Below, piece by piece: positions 41,832 to 49,666 of a DNA stretch of 49,666 bases. A program made the translations under genes and the position numbers. Every line of letters starts with the position of its first letter. The first letter of the stretch is position 1. The notes under the pieces are model-generated. The model did no database searches and was not told the DNA's origin. It was given only the letters and a program-made list of their open reading frames with translations. Source of the stretch: Paludibacteraceae bacterium (GTDB lineage Bacteria > Bacteroidota > Bacteroidia > Bacteroidales > Paludibacteraceae); contig JAKSKZ010000027.1 of assembly GCA_024401475.1 (NCBI GenBank), positions 1 through 49,666 of the forward strand. Reading direction: 5' to 3'.

Positions 41832-42140
41832 GTATTCATGTCAATACCCTGCAATTCGGTTTCATGCGTGCAAGGCCGTACAAATCGAACGTGACGAGTA
41901 TTGGGTGGAGAAGTCCGTAGAAGAATGTGAGATTTTCTAAATTTTCCATAACGAAGATAGGCAGACCGCTGTGAAGTGGACTGCCTATCGGTGCGTGACC
42001 GGCTATCGCCGGTGGTGCCTAACCTCTTCAATATATGGTTCATAAATTACTAGCACATTGCAGAATTAGTGTTAGTTAAGGTAGGAGTATCCATTAGCTG
42101 GAGTTATTTCAAAAAAGCATACCCTTGTATAAAAAAACAG

Positions 42141-42148
42141 TAAATTTG
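42141..42148 (+). promoter_or_regulatory. -7 box upstream of RelE-like module
   Basis: TAAATTTG; no good -33 at the right distance. It would give a leader of about 160 nt, containing a small ctaacac/gtgttag hairpin at 42293-42311. Confidence 0.4.
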
Positions 42149-42314
42149 CGTAAGAATATATGTGAAATAACCAGAATATCGTACTGAATATCTAAAATGA
42201 TTGTAAAACTATGTGCCAGACATTGCTAATATCAAATATGATGCAGAAAATGGGTCACAGAACCTATATGCATCGCATGGAGGTCGCAACCCCTAACACT
42301 TATCGTGTTAGTAA

Positions 42315-42632
42315 TTGTCGCGCCTTAATCGTGACCTTGACACTTTATATGACCTGGTTTATAGCCAATGGCGCACAGTAACAGAAGCGGACTACAATGT
42401 TTTCGGTGATCAGTTTAAACTTCTTCTGGAAACTATCAAAGGTTTATATTCCTCTTGTCGAAAAGCTCCTAAGGAGTTGGGGTTAAAGGAAGAAACGGAA
42501 AAACTCGGTATGAATTATTCTGCCCTTTATGAACTAAATTCCGATATTGTTAATTTTAGGATCAAGACTCCTTCCAATTCAAAACTACAACAGGCTTTGA
42601 CAAGACTGGCTGAAGTTGACAGTAAGATGTAA
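42315..42632 (+). CDS. Putative antitoxin partner, TTG start
   Basis: 105 aa. The frame begins at TTG 42315 immediately after an in-frame TAA (42312-42314), and no ATG occurs before residue 66, so either TTG is used or the N-terminus is lost. It is helical: LNRDLDTLYDLVYSQWRTVT, FGDQFKLLLETIKGLYSSCR. The partner toxin starts five bases after its stop. No antitoxin family recognised; no clear DNA-binding motif. Confidence 0.6.
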   Translation: MSRLNRDLDTLYDLVYSQWRTVTEADYNVFGDQFKLLLETIKGLYSSCRKAPKELGLKEETEKLGMNYSALYELNSDIVNFRIKTPSNSKLQQALTRLAEVDSKM

Positions 42633-42636
42633 GAAT

Positions 42637-43041
42637 ATGATTCAATTCCAAACCATTTCTTATTTTCGTCAACGAATCGAAGCTTTGAAGAAAGTAAAGC
42701 GAGGTGTTTATGCAACCGTTGAGGAAGAGATACGCAAAGAGTTTACCGGTAAAAGTATTGATAGTATACGTGTAAACAATGATATGGTTCTAATTGATGA
42801 ACCAAGAATCATCATAAAACTCCGACTTCCTGATAAAAAACATAAGTTAGCCAAAAAAGATGGCTACCGCTTGCTTTACCTTGTTTATAAAGATCGTGAA
42901 GATGTCGCTTTCCTTGATATCTATCCCCAAAATGGGCCAATGCAGCAACTTGATGAAGCTGATGATGTTATTGCTGAACTCATCAGCCAGTATGCAAGTG
43001 AGAAAGAAGCAAATACTCTAGGATCCTTCGAAATTCAGTAA
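42637..43041 (+). CDS. RelE/HigB-like toxin candidate
   Basis: 134 aa from ATG 42637. The core KLAKKDGYRLLYLVYKDRED with VAFLDIYPQ is the central strand pair of RelE/ParE-superfamily mRNA interferases, preceded by RIIIKLRLPDKKHK. Basic residues fit RNA binding; the C-terminal helix (ADDVIAELISQYASEKEAN) is longer than in RelE. It follows the 105-aa gene as the second gene of a probable type II pair. Confidence 0.7.
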   Translation: MIQFQTISYFRQRIEALKKVKRGVYATVEEEIRKEFTGKSIDSIRVNNDMVLIDEPRIIIKLRLPDKKHKLAKKDGYRLLYLVYKDREDVAFLDIYPQNGPMQQLDEADDVIAELISQYASEKEANTLGSFEIQ

Positions 43042-43259
43042 TGGTCCTATTTGAGAGAAAAGGCGATTAGAAGTGCTTGCTCTAACCCTTTCTCCAAGCA
43101 TCTCATATCTCTTGGATTTTGAAGGTGTACTTGACTCTAGGTAAAAAAGAAGGCAATATTTTCCCCGCAGATACCCACCTCCTTTTTTGAAAAAATTCTT
43201 AAATTTGCCTTTCGTATTCGCATGGACATTCCACACGGAACAGCATAAAAAGCAGAAAC

Positions 43260-44567
43260 ATGAATAGACATCCCGAGATTCAATTCAAGTCGGCTAAAGA
43301 AATCGCTGACTTCCAAGACGCAAGACTTCGTGAGCAAATGGCTTACATCAAGGAGCACTCGCCTTACTACCAAAGACTTTTCAAAGAGAACGGCATCTCT
43401 TTCGACGAAATAAAGACTGTAGAAGATTTAAGAAAGGTTCCTGTAACCACAAAGAAAGAGTTGCAAGAGTTCAACAAAGATTTCTTCTGCGTGCCAATGT
43501 CTGAAATCACAGATATCGTGACCACCTCGGGCACATTGGGCGACCCAGTGACGGTAGGTTTGACAAAAGGCGACTTGGACCGTCTGGCTTACAACGAACG
43601 TTGCACCTTCATGAACGCCGGTTTGACAAAGAACGACACCATCCAACTAATGACCACGGTTGACCGTCGTTTCATGGCTGGTCTTGCCTATTTCCTCGGC
43701 GCTGTAGATTTGGGGGCGGGCATCGTCCGCGTAGGAAACGGCATTCCTGAATTGCAATGGGACACGATTAAAAGAATGAATCCAACCTGCTGTATGGCAG
43801 TTCCTTCGTTCCTCATGAAGTTGATCGACTACGCAGAAGCCCACGGCATCGATTATCATAACTGCTCGCTTAAAAAGGCGGTCTGCATTGGCGAATCCCT
43901 TCGTAACAAAGATTTCTCATTCAACACATTGAGTCAAAAGCTGCACGACCGCTGGCCTGAGTTGCAACTATTCACCACCTACGCATCAACCGAGATGCAA
44001 ACCGGTTTCTCAGAGTGCGAGGCTGGACGTGGAGGCCACTTGCAGCCAGAACTAATCATCGTGGAGTTCTTGGACGACAACAACCAACCTGTCGGCGAAG
44101 ACGAGGCTGGCGAGGTTACCATCACCCACATTGGCGTTGAGGGAATGCCACTTGTCCGCTTCAAGACTGGCGACCTTTGCTACCACCACAACGAGCCTTG
44201 CTCTTGCGGAAGAAACACACTAAGACTTAGTTCCGTAGTAGGGCGAAAAGGTCAAATGATTAAATACAAAGGAACAACGCTCTACCCTTCTTCTCTCTAC
44301 GATGTCATCGACGACATCAAAGGCGTAAGCAACTATGTCATAGAGATTTCGACTAACGAAATTGGAACAGACGACATTCTTATACGCATAGGAACAACGG
44401 TTCCTCAAGAAGAGCTTGACAAGTTTGAGAAACAAATCAAAGACTTGTTCCGTGCCAAGATTCGTGTGGCTCCATCCGTTCGATTCGACACTCCCGAGGT
44501 CATCCATGCCATCATGTTCCCTCAGATGAGCAGGAAGCCGATCAAATTCATCGACAACCGTAAATAA
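43260..44567 (+). CDS. Phenylacetate-CoA ligase family protein (PaaK-like)
   Basis: 435 aa, full length for PaaK-like adenylate-forming enzymes. Motifs: HSPYYQRLFKENGI at the N-terminus; the P-loop-like IVTTSGTLGDPVTVGLTKGD; CCMAVPSFLMKLIDYA; TTYASTEMQTGFSECEAGRG (A5-type); MPLVRFKTGDLCYH; and the hinge/C-terminal domain GRKGQMIKYKGTTLYPSSLY. It forms an acyl-adenylate then the CoA thioester of an aryl or aryl-acetic acid. In Bacteroidales these act on indole- or phenylacetate-like acids, possibly with oxidoreductases not present here. It may be co-transcribed with nothing; a terminator follows. Confidence 0.9.
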   Translation: MNRHPEIQFKSAKEIADFQDARLREQMAYIKEHSPYYQRLFKENGISFDEIKTVEDLRKVPVTTKKELQEFNKDFFCVPMSEITDIVTTSGTLGDPVTVGLTKGDLDRLAYNERCTFMNAGLTKNDTIQLMTTVDRRFMAGLAYFLGAVDLGAGIVRVGNGIPELQWDTIKRMNPTCCMAVPSFLMKLIDYAEAHGIDYHNCSLKKAVCIGESLRNKDFSFNTLSQKLHDRWPELQLFTTYASTEMQTGFSECEAGRGGHLQPELIIVEFLDDNNQPVGEDEAGEVTITHIGVEGMPLVRFKTGDLCYHHNEPCSCGRNTLRLSSVVGRKGQMIKYKGTTLYPSSLYDVIDDIKGVSNYVIEISTNEIGTDDILIRIGTTVPQEELDKFEKQIKDLFRAKIRVAPSVRFDTPEVIHAIMFPQMSRKPIKFIDNRK

Positions 44568-44574
44568 CCATAGG

Positions 44575-44601
44575 GGCAACCCTTGTGGTTGCCTTTTTTT
44601 T
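44575..44601 (+). terminator. Terminator between PaaK-like gene and dnaG
   Basis: ggcaacc / ggttgcc stem with T8 tail, 12 bp before the dnaG start. Confidence 0.85.
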
Positions 44602-44612
44602 ATTCCAACAAT

Positions 44613-46766
44613 ATGATAGACGCTCAAACCGTTGATAGGATTTTCAGCACCGCCGACATTGTCGATGTGGTGTCTGACTACGTCACGCTCAAACGCAGAG
44701 GCGTGAACTACATCGGTCTGTGCCCTTTCCACAACGAGAAGACACCCTCGTTCACCGTATCCCCAGGAAAAAACATCTGCAAATGTTTCGGATGCGGAAA
44801 GGGCGGAAACCCCGTCAACTTCATCATGGAGTTGGAGAACCTCTCCTACTACGAAGCGCTCAAATTCCTTGCGAAGAAATACAACATTGAGATTGAGGAG
44901 AAAGAGCTTACGCCCGAACAGATTCAGCAACAGAATGAGCGTGAAAGCCTCATGGCCGTCACCGAGTGGCTTCAGAAACATTTCACCAACAATCTATACA
45001 ACCATATCGACGGAAAGACCATCGGTATGAGTTACTTCGCCCATCGCGGATTCAGAGAAGACATCATCAAGAAGTTCCAACTGGGTTATGCCATCGACAA
45101 GCGTGACGAATACACGCAAGAAGCTCAAAAGAGAGGCTTCAAACTTGAATACCTGGAGAAGACTGGTCTTACCATCGTCAAAGAGAACAATTATCTAATC
45201 GACAGATTCCACGGGCGTGCCATCTTCCCCATACACTCGGTTTCGGGCAAGGTTATCGGCTTCGGCGGACGAGCCATCAAAAAGGACGAGCAAGTCAAAT
45301 ACCAAAACTCGCCAGAGTCTGACATCTACCACAAGAGCCAAATCGTTTACGGCATCTATTTTGCCAAGAACGCCATCATTCGCGAACGCAAATGCTATAT
45401 CGTAGAAGGTTATGCCGACGTCATCTCCATGGTGCAAGCTGGCATCGAAAACATCGTTGCTCCTTGTGGAACAGCTCTAACCGTAGAACAGATTCGCTTG
45501 CTCCGACGCATCATACCTTCGACAGACGAGGACAAGAGCGACGAGAATAAAAACGTGACAATGCTCTACGATGGAGACTCCGCAGGTATCCACGCAGCAC
45601 TAAAAAACGGCAAACTACTTCTCGAAGAGGGTTTGAACGTGAAGGTTGTTGTTCTTCCTCCCGAAGACGACCCCGACACCTTTGCTCAAAAAAACAATGC
45701 CTCTGATGTATTGAAGTATCTGACCGAGAACGAGACCGACTACATTCTCTTCAAAACAAGACACTTCTTGGAGGAGAGTCGCCGAGACCCCATCCGCAAG
45801 GCTCAACTCATCAGCGACATTGCTGGCACGATTGCGGTCATCCCCAATCTCATCAAGCGCTCCGTATATATAAAAGAGTGTGCCAAGATATTGGAAACAG
45901 ACGAGTCCGTACTAAAAATCCAAATGGACAAGGTACGAAAGACCAAAATCGAGAAGGAGTACGACCGCATAAAGAACGCTCCCGGCTCGAACGTCTCAAC
46001 CAACACCGTTTCGACAGCACCCACAACCTCACCATCAGTGGTTCCCCCTACGGATGAACCGCCAGCCGACTTTTTCATGCCAGACCCAGCTGAGGGCACT
46101 TCGCAACAATCCTCAGCCCCCGTCATAGGAACATTCTACGAAGAAGAAAAGAGCATTGTGAATTTCATCATTCGCTACGGCGAACTGGTTCCTTGGGAGG
46201 TGGAATACGAGGAGAAGAACGAGTCAGACATTGAAGAACTTCTTGACAGCAACGACGATAACGAGGAAGAGACCGAAACGGAAGAGAAGACTACTGTCGT
46301 CAAAAAATTGACTGTCATCGGCTACATCTCCAAAGAGTTAGAACTTGACAACATCCAGTTCACCACTCCGATTTTCGGGCAAATCCTAAAAGAGGCGAAA
46401 GAACAAGACGAGAAGAATCCTAATTTTAAAGCAGACCGATACTTTTCGCAACACGCCAACCCGGAGATCAGTTTAGTAGCGGCCGACCTTCTCCCCGACC
46501 GATATCAGCTGAGCAAAATGCACAGCAAATCGAAAAAAGTAGAAGAAGACAAAGACCGCTTGACGGAATTCGTCCCCCATGTGGTGATGGATCTTAAACG
46601 CAAAATCGTAGAAAAGAAAATCAACGAATTAAAGGAAAAGCTGAAGACAAGCGACCCCAATTCGGTGATGGAAATAATGCAAGATTTACAAAAATATCTC
46701 AATGTACGTAAGGCATTAGGAGAAAAATTAGGCGAAATCGTCATAACTCCCAATCTCCGTTCATAA
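44613..46766 (+). CDS. dnaG: DNA primase DnaG
   Basis: 717 aa from ATG 44613; upstream in-frame codons (from 44583) cross the terminator. It synthesises RNA primers at the replication fork. The N-terminal CHC2 zinc ribbon is C37-x2-H40-x17-C58-x2-C61 (GLCPFHNEKTPSF; CKCFGCGKGGN). The RNA polymerase/Toprim core holds IGFGGRAIKKDEQVKYQNSP, YIVEGYADVISMVQAG (Toprim Glu) and TMLYDGDSAGIHAALKNGKL (Toprim Asp-x-Asp). The C-terminus (residues of about 455-717) is a longer, acidic and Pro/Thr-rich linker (STAPTTSPSVVPPTDEPPAD; ELLDSNDDNEEETETEEKTT) and helical helicase-binding domain. Confidence 0.96.
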   Translation: MIDAQTVDRIFSTADIVDVVSDYVTLKRRGVNYIGLCPFHNEKTPSFTVSPGKNICKCFGCGKGGNPVNFIMELENLSYYEALKFLAKKYNIEIEEKELTPEQIQQQNERESLMAVTEWLQKHFTNNLYNHIDGKTIGMSYFAHRGFREDIIKKFQLGYAIDKRDEYTQEAQKRGFKLEYLEKTGLTIVKENNYLIDRFHGRAIFPIHSVSGKVIGFGGRAIKKDEQVKYQNSPESDIYHKSQIVYGIYFAKNAIIRERKCYIVEGYADVISMVQAGIENIVAPCGTALTVEQIRLLRRIIPSTDEDKSDENKNVTMLYDGDSAGIHAALKNGKLLLEEGLNVKVVVLPPEDDPDTFAQKNNASDVLKYLTENETDYILFKTRHFLEESRRDPIRKAQLISDIAGTIAVIPNLIKRSVYIKECAKILETDESVLKIQMDKVRKTKIEKEYDRIKNAPGSNVSTNTVSTAPTTSPSVVPPTDEPPADFFMPDPAEGTSQQSSAPVIGTFYEEEKSIVNFIIRYGELVPWEVEYEEKNESDIEELLDSNDDNEEETETEEKTTVVKKLTVIGYISKELELDNIQFTTPIFGQILKEAKEQDEKNPNFKADRYFSQHANPEISLVAADLLPDRYQLSKMHSKSKKVEEDKDRLTEFVPHVVMDLKRKIVEKKINELKEKLKTSDPNSVMEIMQDLQKYLNVRKALGEKLGEIVITPNLRS

Positions 46767-46793
46767 GACTAACATTTAAATAAAAAAACAACG

Positions 46794-47390
46794 ATGGCAA
46801 AACTCCCTCAAATAGCGACAATCTTTTCTTTGTGTGCACTAATAGCTTGTAACGAAAAATCAAACGACAAGCAAAGCATCTCATCCGACACATTATCTTC
46901 TTCGCAGACAGAAATAGTCGAAGAAAAAGATTACACCGCATTATCAGAACAATTCATCCAAAGCCTTAACAAAACAGACGTTGTATTAGGACAACGTATT
47001 GACAACGAAATTCAAAAGATTTATTATTCTGACGGAGCACTCCTATTTGTCCACAATTTAGCAAATGGTCAAACAAAAGAGATCAGTTACGAGCAAATTG
47101 AAAAAGACAATTACTTCTATATCTATAGCTTCGACACTACAAAGATGTTCAAAAATCACCTCTACGTCATCACCAATACAGGAGCCATGGCTAGCGGTTG
47201 GGACAACTCTGTATTCTATTTCGACACAGACAACGACTCTATCGTATTCTTCAGAAGTGCAGACAATGTAAAATTCATTGGAGATGACAGCATCTCTATT
47301 GTTTACGAGTACCCAGAAAACGAAGCCACAGCAAAGAGTCCGTCCGAATACAGATATGTCAACGTTCAAAAAACAATTCCTTTACAATAA
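46794..47390 (+). CDS. Lipoprotein downstream of dnaG
   Basis: 198 aa. MAKLPQIATIFSLCALIAC is a lipoprotein signal ending at Cys19. The mature region contains YTALSEQFIQSLNKTDVVLG, then beta-rich DDSISIVYEYPENE. No recognised domain. Only 27 bp from dnaG and without an obvious own promoter, so perhaps read through. The next gene begins 13 bp after its stop. Confidence 0.78.
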   Translation: MAKLPQIATIFSLCALIACNEKSNDKQSISSDTLSSSQTEIVEEKDYTALSEQFIQSLNKTDVVLGQRIDNEIQKIYYSDGALLFVHNLANGQTKEISYEQIEKDNYFYIYSFDTTKMFKNHLYVITNTGAMASGWDNSVFYFDTDNDSIVFFRSADNVKFIGDDSISIVYEYPENEATAKSPSEYRYVNVQKTIPLQ

Positions 47391-47403
47391 AGCAACACAA
47401 GAT

Positions 47404-48420
47404 ATGCAACGACTCCTAATTGCGGTCATAACAATCCTCGCTTCAATAAATTTCTGTTCGGCACAGGAGTTTACGAACATGCGATCAAACGACCTATTAA
47501 AAGACCTCAGAATAAGATTCATAAGAGAGTGTGGACAAAGTCCGTTCTTGGCAAACTATCAGGAAGAGAACTCCAAATTCGCCAAAGGGACTAAGAGTGT
47601 GCACATAAAAAGAGGGGAATTCTACAAGAAAGAGATCGTCATAGAAAAAGGATTCATCATCGCCAAAACAGAAAGCACTCCTTTTGAAAAAGTAGTAGAG
47701 AATTTCAACATAGACGTTGACGGGAAACTATATCGTTCAAGCAAACGAACCACCCGCATGAATGGAGATGAAGTGTTGATGGAAGAGACCGACATCACCT
47801 CATTCGCCTACGGAGACACGCTATACGAACTCCACAACTATCACGCCACGCCAGGCACATCACGCTGCGACTTCAACTACTCCTATATTTTCGACACTTT
47901 AGGTTTAGCCGTTCAAAAGATTGCCAACACGCATATCAACCACATCGACACAACGCACTACGAATACGATTCACTTCGCCGCGTCAAAAGGGAAATTTTA
48001 GGCAACAAGACCGTCCTCAACTACGATTACACCCCATCAGGCGAAGTTGCCACCATCAAAAGGCAAAGTCAAGGAAGCGAAGAGTTACATCTTACCACAT
48101 TCACCTACGACAGGAAGAACAGGCTTACGAGCATCAGCCTACAAGAATCATACACACACACTGAGTTACGACTTAGATACGACGAGCAAGACAAACTCGT
48201 TTGGTTCTCTTGCAAGACAAACGACGGTGAAGAGATTTCTACCGAAGAGTGCTCCTTCGAATATGACGAAAAAGGCTACATCAGCAAGGACTGCTCAGGC
48301 TTTTCCTATAAATACAAATACGACAAACGGGGCAATTGGATAAAATGCGACATCTCCAAAAACGGCAAACGAGTGGAACGCATAACGAGAGAATTCAAAT
48401 ACGAGAAAACTAAGAATTAA
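47404..48420 (+). CDS. Exported YD-repeat-like protein
   Basis: 338 aa from ATG 47404 (the frame is open from 47278, inside the previous gene). The signal peptide MQRLLIAVITILASINFCSA precedes a region with repeats of the Tyr-Asp type: HYEYDSLRRVKREI, LNYDYTPSGEVATI, FTYDRKNRLTSI, RLRYDEQDKLVWF, FEYDEKGYISKD, YKYDKRGNWIKC. These resemble the RHS/YD repeats that form beta shells but are too few for a toxin cocoon; simple YD lipoproteins of unknown role are common in Bacteroidetes. Probably periplasmic or surface. Confidence 0.82.
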   Translation: MQRLLIAVITILASINFCSAQEFTNMRSNDLLKDLRIRFIRECGQSPFLANYQEENSKFAKGTKSVHIKRGEFYKKEIVIEKGFIIAKTESTPFEKVVENFNIDVDGKLYRSSKRTTRMNGDEVLMEETDITSFAYGDTLYELHNYHATPGTSRCDFNYSYIFDTLGLAVQKIANTHINHIDTTHYEYDSLRRVKREILGNKTVLNYDYTPSGEVATIKRQSQGSEELHLTTFTYDRKNRLTSISLQESYTHTELRLRYDEQDKLVWFSCKTNDGEEISTEECSFEYDEKGYISKDCSGFSYKYKYDKRGNWIKCDISKNGKRVERITREFKYEKTKN

Positions 48421-48560
48421 TTAAGAGTTAAGAATTAAGAATTAAGAATTTTCATCGAACATTCCCACGCCACAGTGCCGAAGGCGCGACATACAACAAC
48501 ATAGTTCGTAAGGGCTATGGGTGTATATGGATGTAGTATGAATTAAGAATTAAGATAGGA
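48421..48560. repeat. GAATTAA-type simple AT repeats
   Basis: Short runs of gaattaag units at 48419-48450 and 48538-48556, separated by GC-richer DNA. They look like the intergenic satellite-like repeats common in Bacteroidales and carry no gene. Confidence 0.6.
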
Positions 48561-48607
48561 CAAGAATTAATTTTAAATTCTGTAGATTCCTTATGTAAGA
48601 TTTTTTA

Positions 48608-48615
48608 TATCTTTG
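48608..48615 (+). promoter_or_regulatory. -7 box (TATCTTTG) for aldolase gene
   Basis: Perfect TAnnTTTG; -33 not clear. ATG is 43 nt downstream. Confidence 0.55.
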
Positions 48616-48657
48616 CAATAGGAAAATAATTTTAATTTCTAAATAGAAAAAGTAGAT

Positions 48658-49665
48658 ATGGTTAATTACAAAGAGTTAGGCTTGGTAAACACTAAGGATA
48701 TGTTTGCTAAGGCACTTAAGGGCGGTTACGCTGTCCCTGCTTTCAACTTCAACAACCTTGAGCAACTTCAAGCTATCGTAACTGCAGCAGCTACAGAGAA
48801 GTCTCCAGTTATCCTTCAAGTTTCTAAAGGTGCTCGTAACTATGCTAACGGAACTATCCTTCGTTACTTGGGTATGGCAGCTGTAGAATACGCTAAGGAG
48901 CTAGGTTGGGAAAAACCACAAATCGTTCTTCACTTGGATCACGGTGATTCTTTCGAGCTTTGCAAGGATTGTATCGACAACGGATTCTCTTCAGTTATGA
49001 TCGACGGTTCTCACCTTCCATACGAGGAGAACGTTGCTTTGACTAAGAAGGTTTGCGACTACGCACACCAATACGGTGTAACTGTAGAGGGTGAGCTTGG
49101 TGTATTGGCAGGTGTTGAGGATGAGGTTTCTGCAGACCACCACACATACACTAACCCAGAGGAGGTAGTTGATTTCGCTACTCGTACAGGTTGTGACTCT
49201 TTGGCTATCTCTATCGGTACTTCTCACGGTGCATACAAGTTCACTCCTGAGCAATGTACTCGTAACGCTGAAGGTAAGTTGGTTCCTCCTCCATTGGCAT
49301 TCGACGTTCTTGAGGGCGTAATGCAAAAGTTCGCTGCACAAGGTGGTTTCCCTATCGTTCTTCACGGTTCTTCTTCAGTTCCTGAGGAGTACGTTGAGAT
49401 GTGCAACACTTACGGTGGTAAGTTGCCTAACGCAATCGGTATTCCTGAGTCAGAGCTTACTAAGGCTTCTAAGTCAGCTGTATGTAAGATCAACATCGAT
49501 TCAGACTCTCGTCTTGCTTTCACAGGTGCTGTTCGTAAGCACTTCGCTGAGCACCCAGATCACTTCGACCCACGTCAGTACTGTGGTGACGCTCGTAAGG
49601 AGATGGTTAAGATGTACACTCACAAGATCGTTAACGTTCTTGGTTCTAAGGGTAAGGCTGAGTAA
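48658..49665 (+). CDS. fba: Class II fructose-bisphosphate aldolase
   Basis: 335 aa, complete (stop 49663-49665). It cleaves fructose-1,6-bisphosphate to DHAP and GAP in glycolysis/gluconeogenesis, using Zn2+. Motifs: YAVPAFNFNNLEQLQAIV; QIVLHLDHGDSFELCKDCID (metal-binding His and catalytic Asp); SVMIDGSHLPYEENV; TVEGELGVLAG (metal Glu region); AISIGTSHGAYKF (metal His); IVLHGSSSVPEEY (metal His). Codon use is strongly biased (GGT, CGT, GCT, AAG) as in pckG, consistent with very high expression. Confidence 0.97.
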   Translation: MVNYKELGLVNTKDMFAKALKGGYAVPAFNFNNLEQLQAIVTAAATEKSPVILQVSKGARNYANGTILRYLGMAAVEYAKELGWEKPQIVLHLDHGDSFELCKDCIDNGFSSVMIDGSHLPYEENVALTKKVCDYAHQYGVTVEGELGVLAGVEDEVSADHHTYTNPEEVVDFATRTGCDSLAISIGTSHGAYKFTPEQCTRNAEGKLVPPPLAFDVLEGVMQKFAAQGGFPIVLHGSSSVPEEYVEMCNTYGGKLPNAIGIPESELTKASKSAVCKINIDSDSRLAFTGAVRKHFAEHPDHFDPRQYCGDARKEMVKMYTHKIVNVLGSKGKAE

Positions 49666-49666
49666 T

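Larger units (their letters stand above)
38141..41990. repeat. Tandem duplication block: ORF tail + hairpin + AAA/DUF1703 gene, twice
   Basis: Units of about 1.86 kb (offset 1856 bp over the upstream and start regions). Each unit has the ATPase gene, its promoter region, a copy of the 60-bp small-ORF tail and a hairpin segment (ataggca... at 38239-38270, 40101-40131, 41957-41987) followed by ggctatcgccg-type sequence. The first tail/hairpin copy (38141-38310) is the apparent ancestor at the left edge. Confidence 0.85.

Noticed and set aside
48421..48560. CRISPR-like repeat
   Set aside because: Units are short simple AT words without regular spacers, and there are no cas genes in the window.

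Overview
The window looks like a chromosomal segment from a member of the Bacteroidota, probably order Bacteroidales (gut or rumen type). Reasons: many genes are preceded by the Bacteroides-type promoter TTTG - about 20 nt - TAnnTTTG; Shine-Dalgarno sites are absent; several lipoproteins carry acidic residues after the lipobox Cys; there is a SusC-like plug domain, and DUF4143 and AAA-ATPase-like/DUF1703 families are present. Genus cannot be fixed from the sequence alone.

Housekeeping framework: 1-4.9 kb carries a secreted Ala/Glu/Lys-rich protein (runs off the left edge), a NYN-LOTUS putative RNase, a FabZ-like hotdog protein with a GT2-DUF2062 glycosyltransferase, and a plug-domain protein. 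At 5.6-10.2 kb are a secreted unknown, a GH5 glucanase and GTP-type PEP carboxykinase. At 20.8-24.4 kb are lipoproteins, tRNA-Pro and tRNA-Arg. At 33.2-37.9 kb are a TGS/uridine-kinase-like nucleoside kinase, a FemAB/GNAT-like protein and lipoproteins. At 43.2-49.7 kb are a phenylacetate-CoA-ligase family protein, DNA primase, two exported proteins and class II fructose-bisphosphate aldolase. The PEPCK and aldolase genes use a distinct, highly-expressed codon set.

Accessory region A (10.2-20.7 kb), inserted behind the PEPCK gene, is a string of modules, most with their own promoter and each bounded by a copy of the same intrinsic terminator (about 7 copies). The modules are MntA/HepT, a chimeric remnant plus truncated zeta-like toxin, a second MntA with truncated HepT, a MazF-like pair with a frameshifted toxin, a structured RNA plus small HTH gene, a three-gene GTPase/GTPase/membrane-protein operon, an antitoxin-like/zeta-like pair, and a DUF4143 ATPase followed by gene scraps. 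The last 97 bp of the PEPCK locus are perfectly duplicated around the first module. This looks like recombination-driven cassette accretion.

Accessory region B (24.7-33.0 kb) holds a YhcG/DUF1016 nuclease and a tightly packed seven-gene operon: unknown protein, radical SAM protein, possible wHTH protein, PLD-helicase fusion, 57-aa protein, DndD-like SMC ATPase with zinc hook, and a 150-aa protein. It has the look of an undescribed DNA-modification or defence system. It resembles Dnd only in the ATPase; no DndA, DndB or DndC is present.

Accessory region C (38.0-43.0 kb) holds a tandem pair of mosaic AAA-like/DUF1703 genes, each carrying a duplicated tail of the neighbouring small ORF, and a RelE-like toxin pair.
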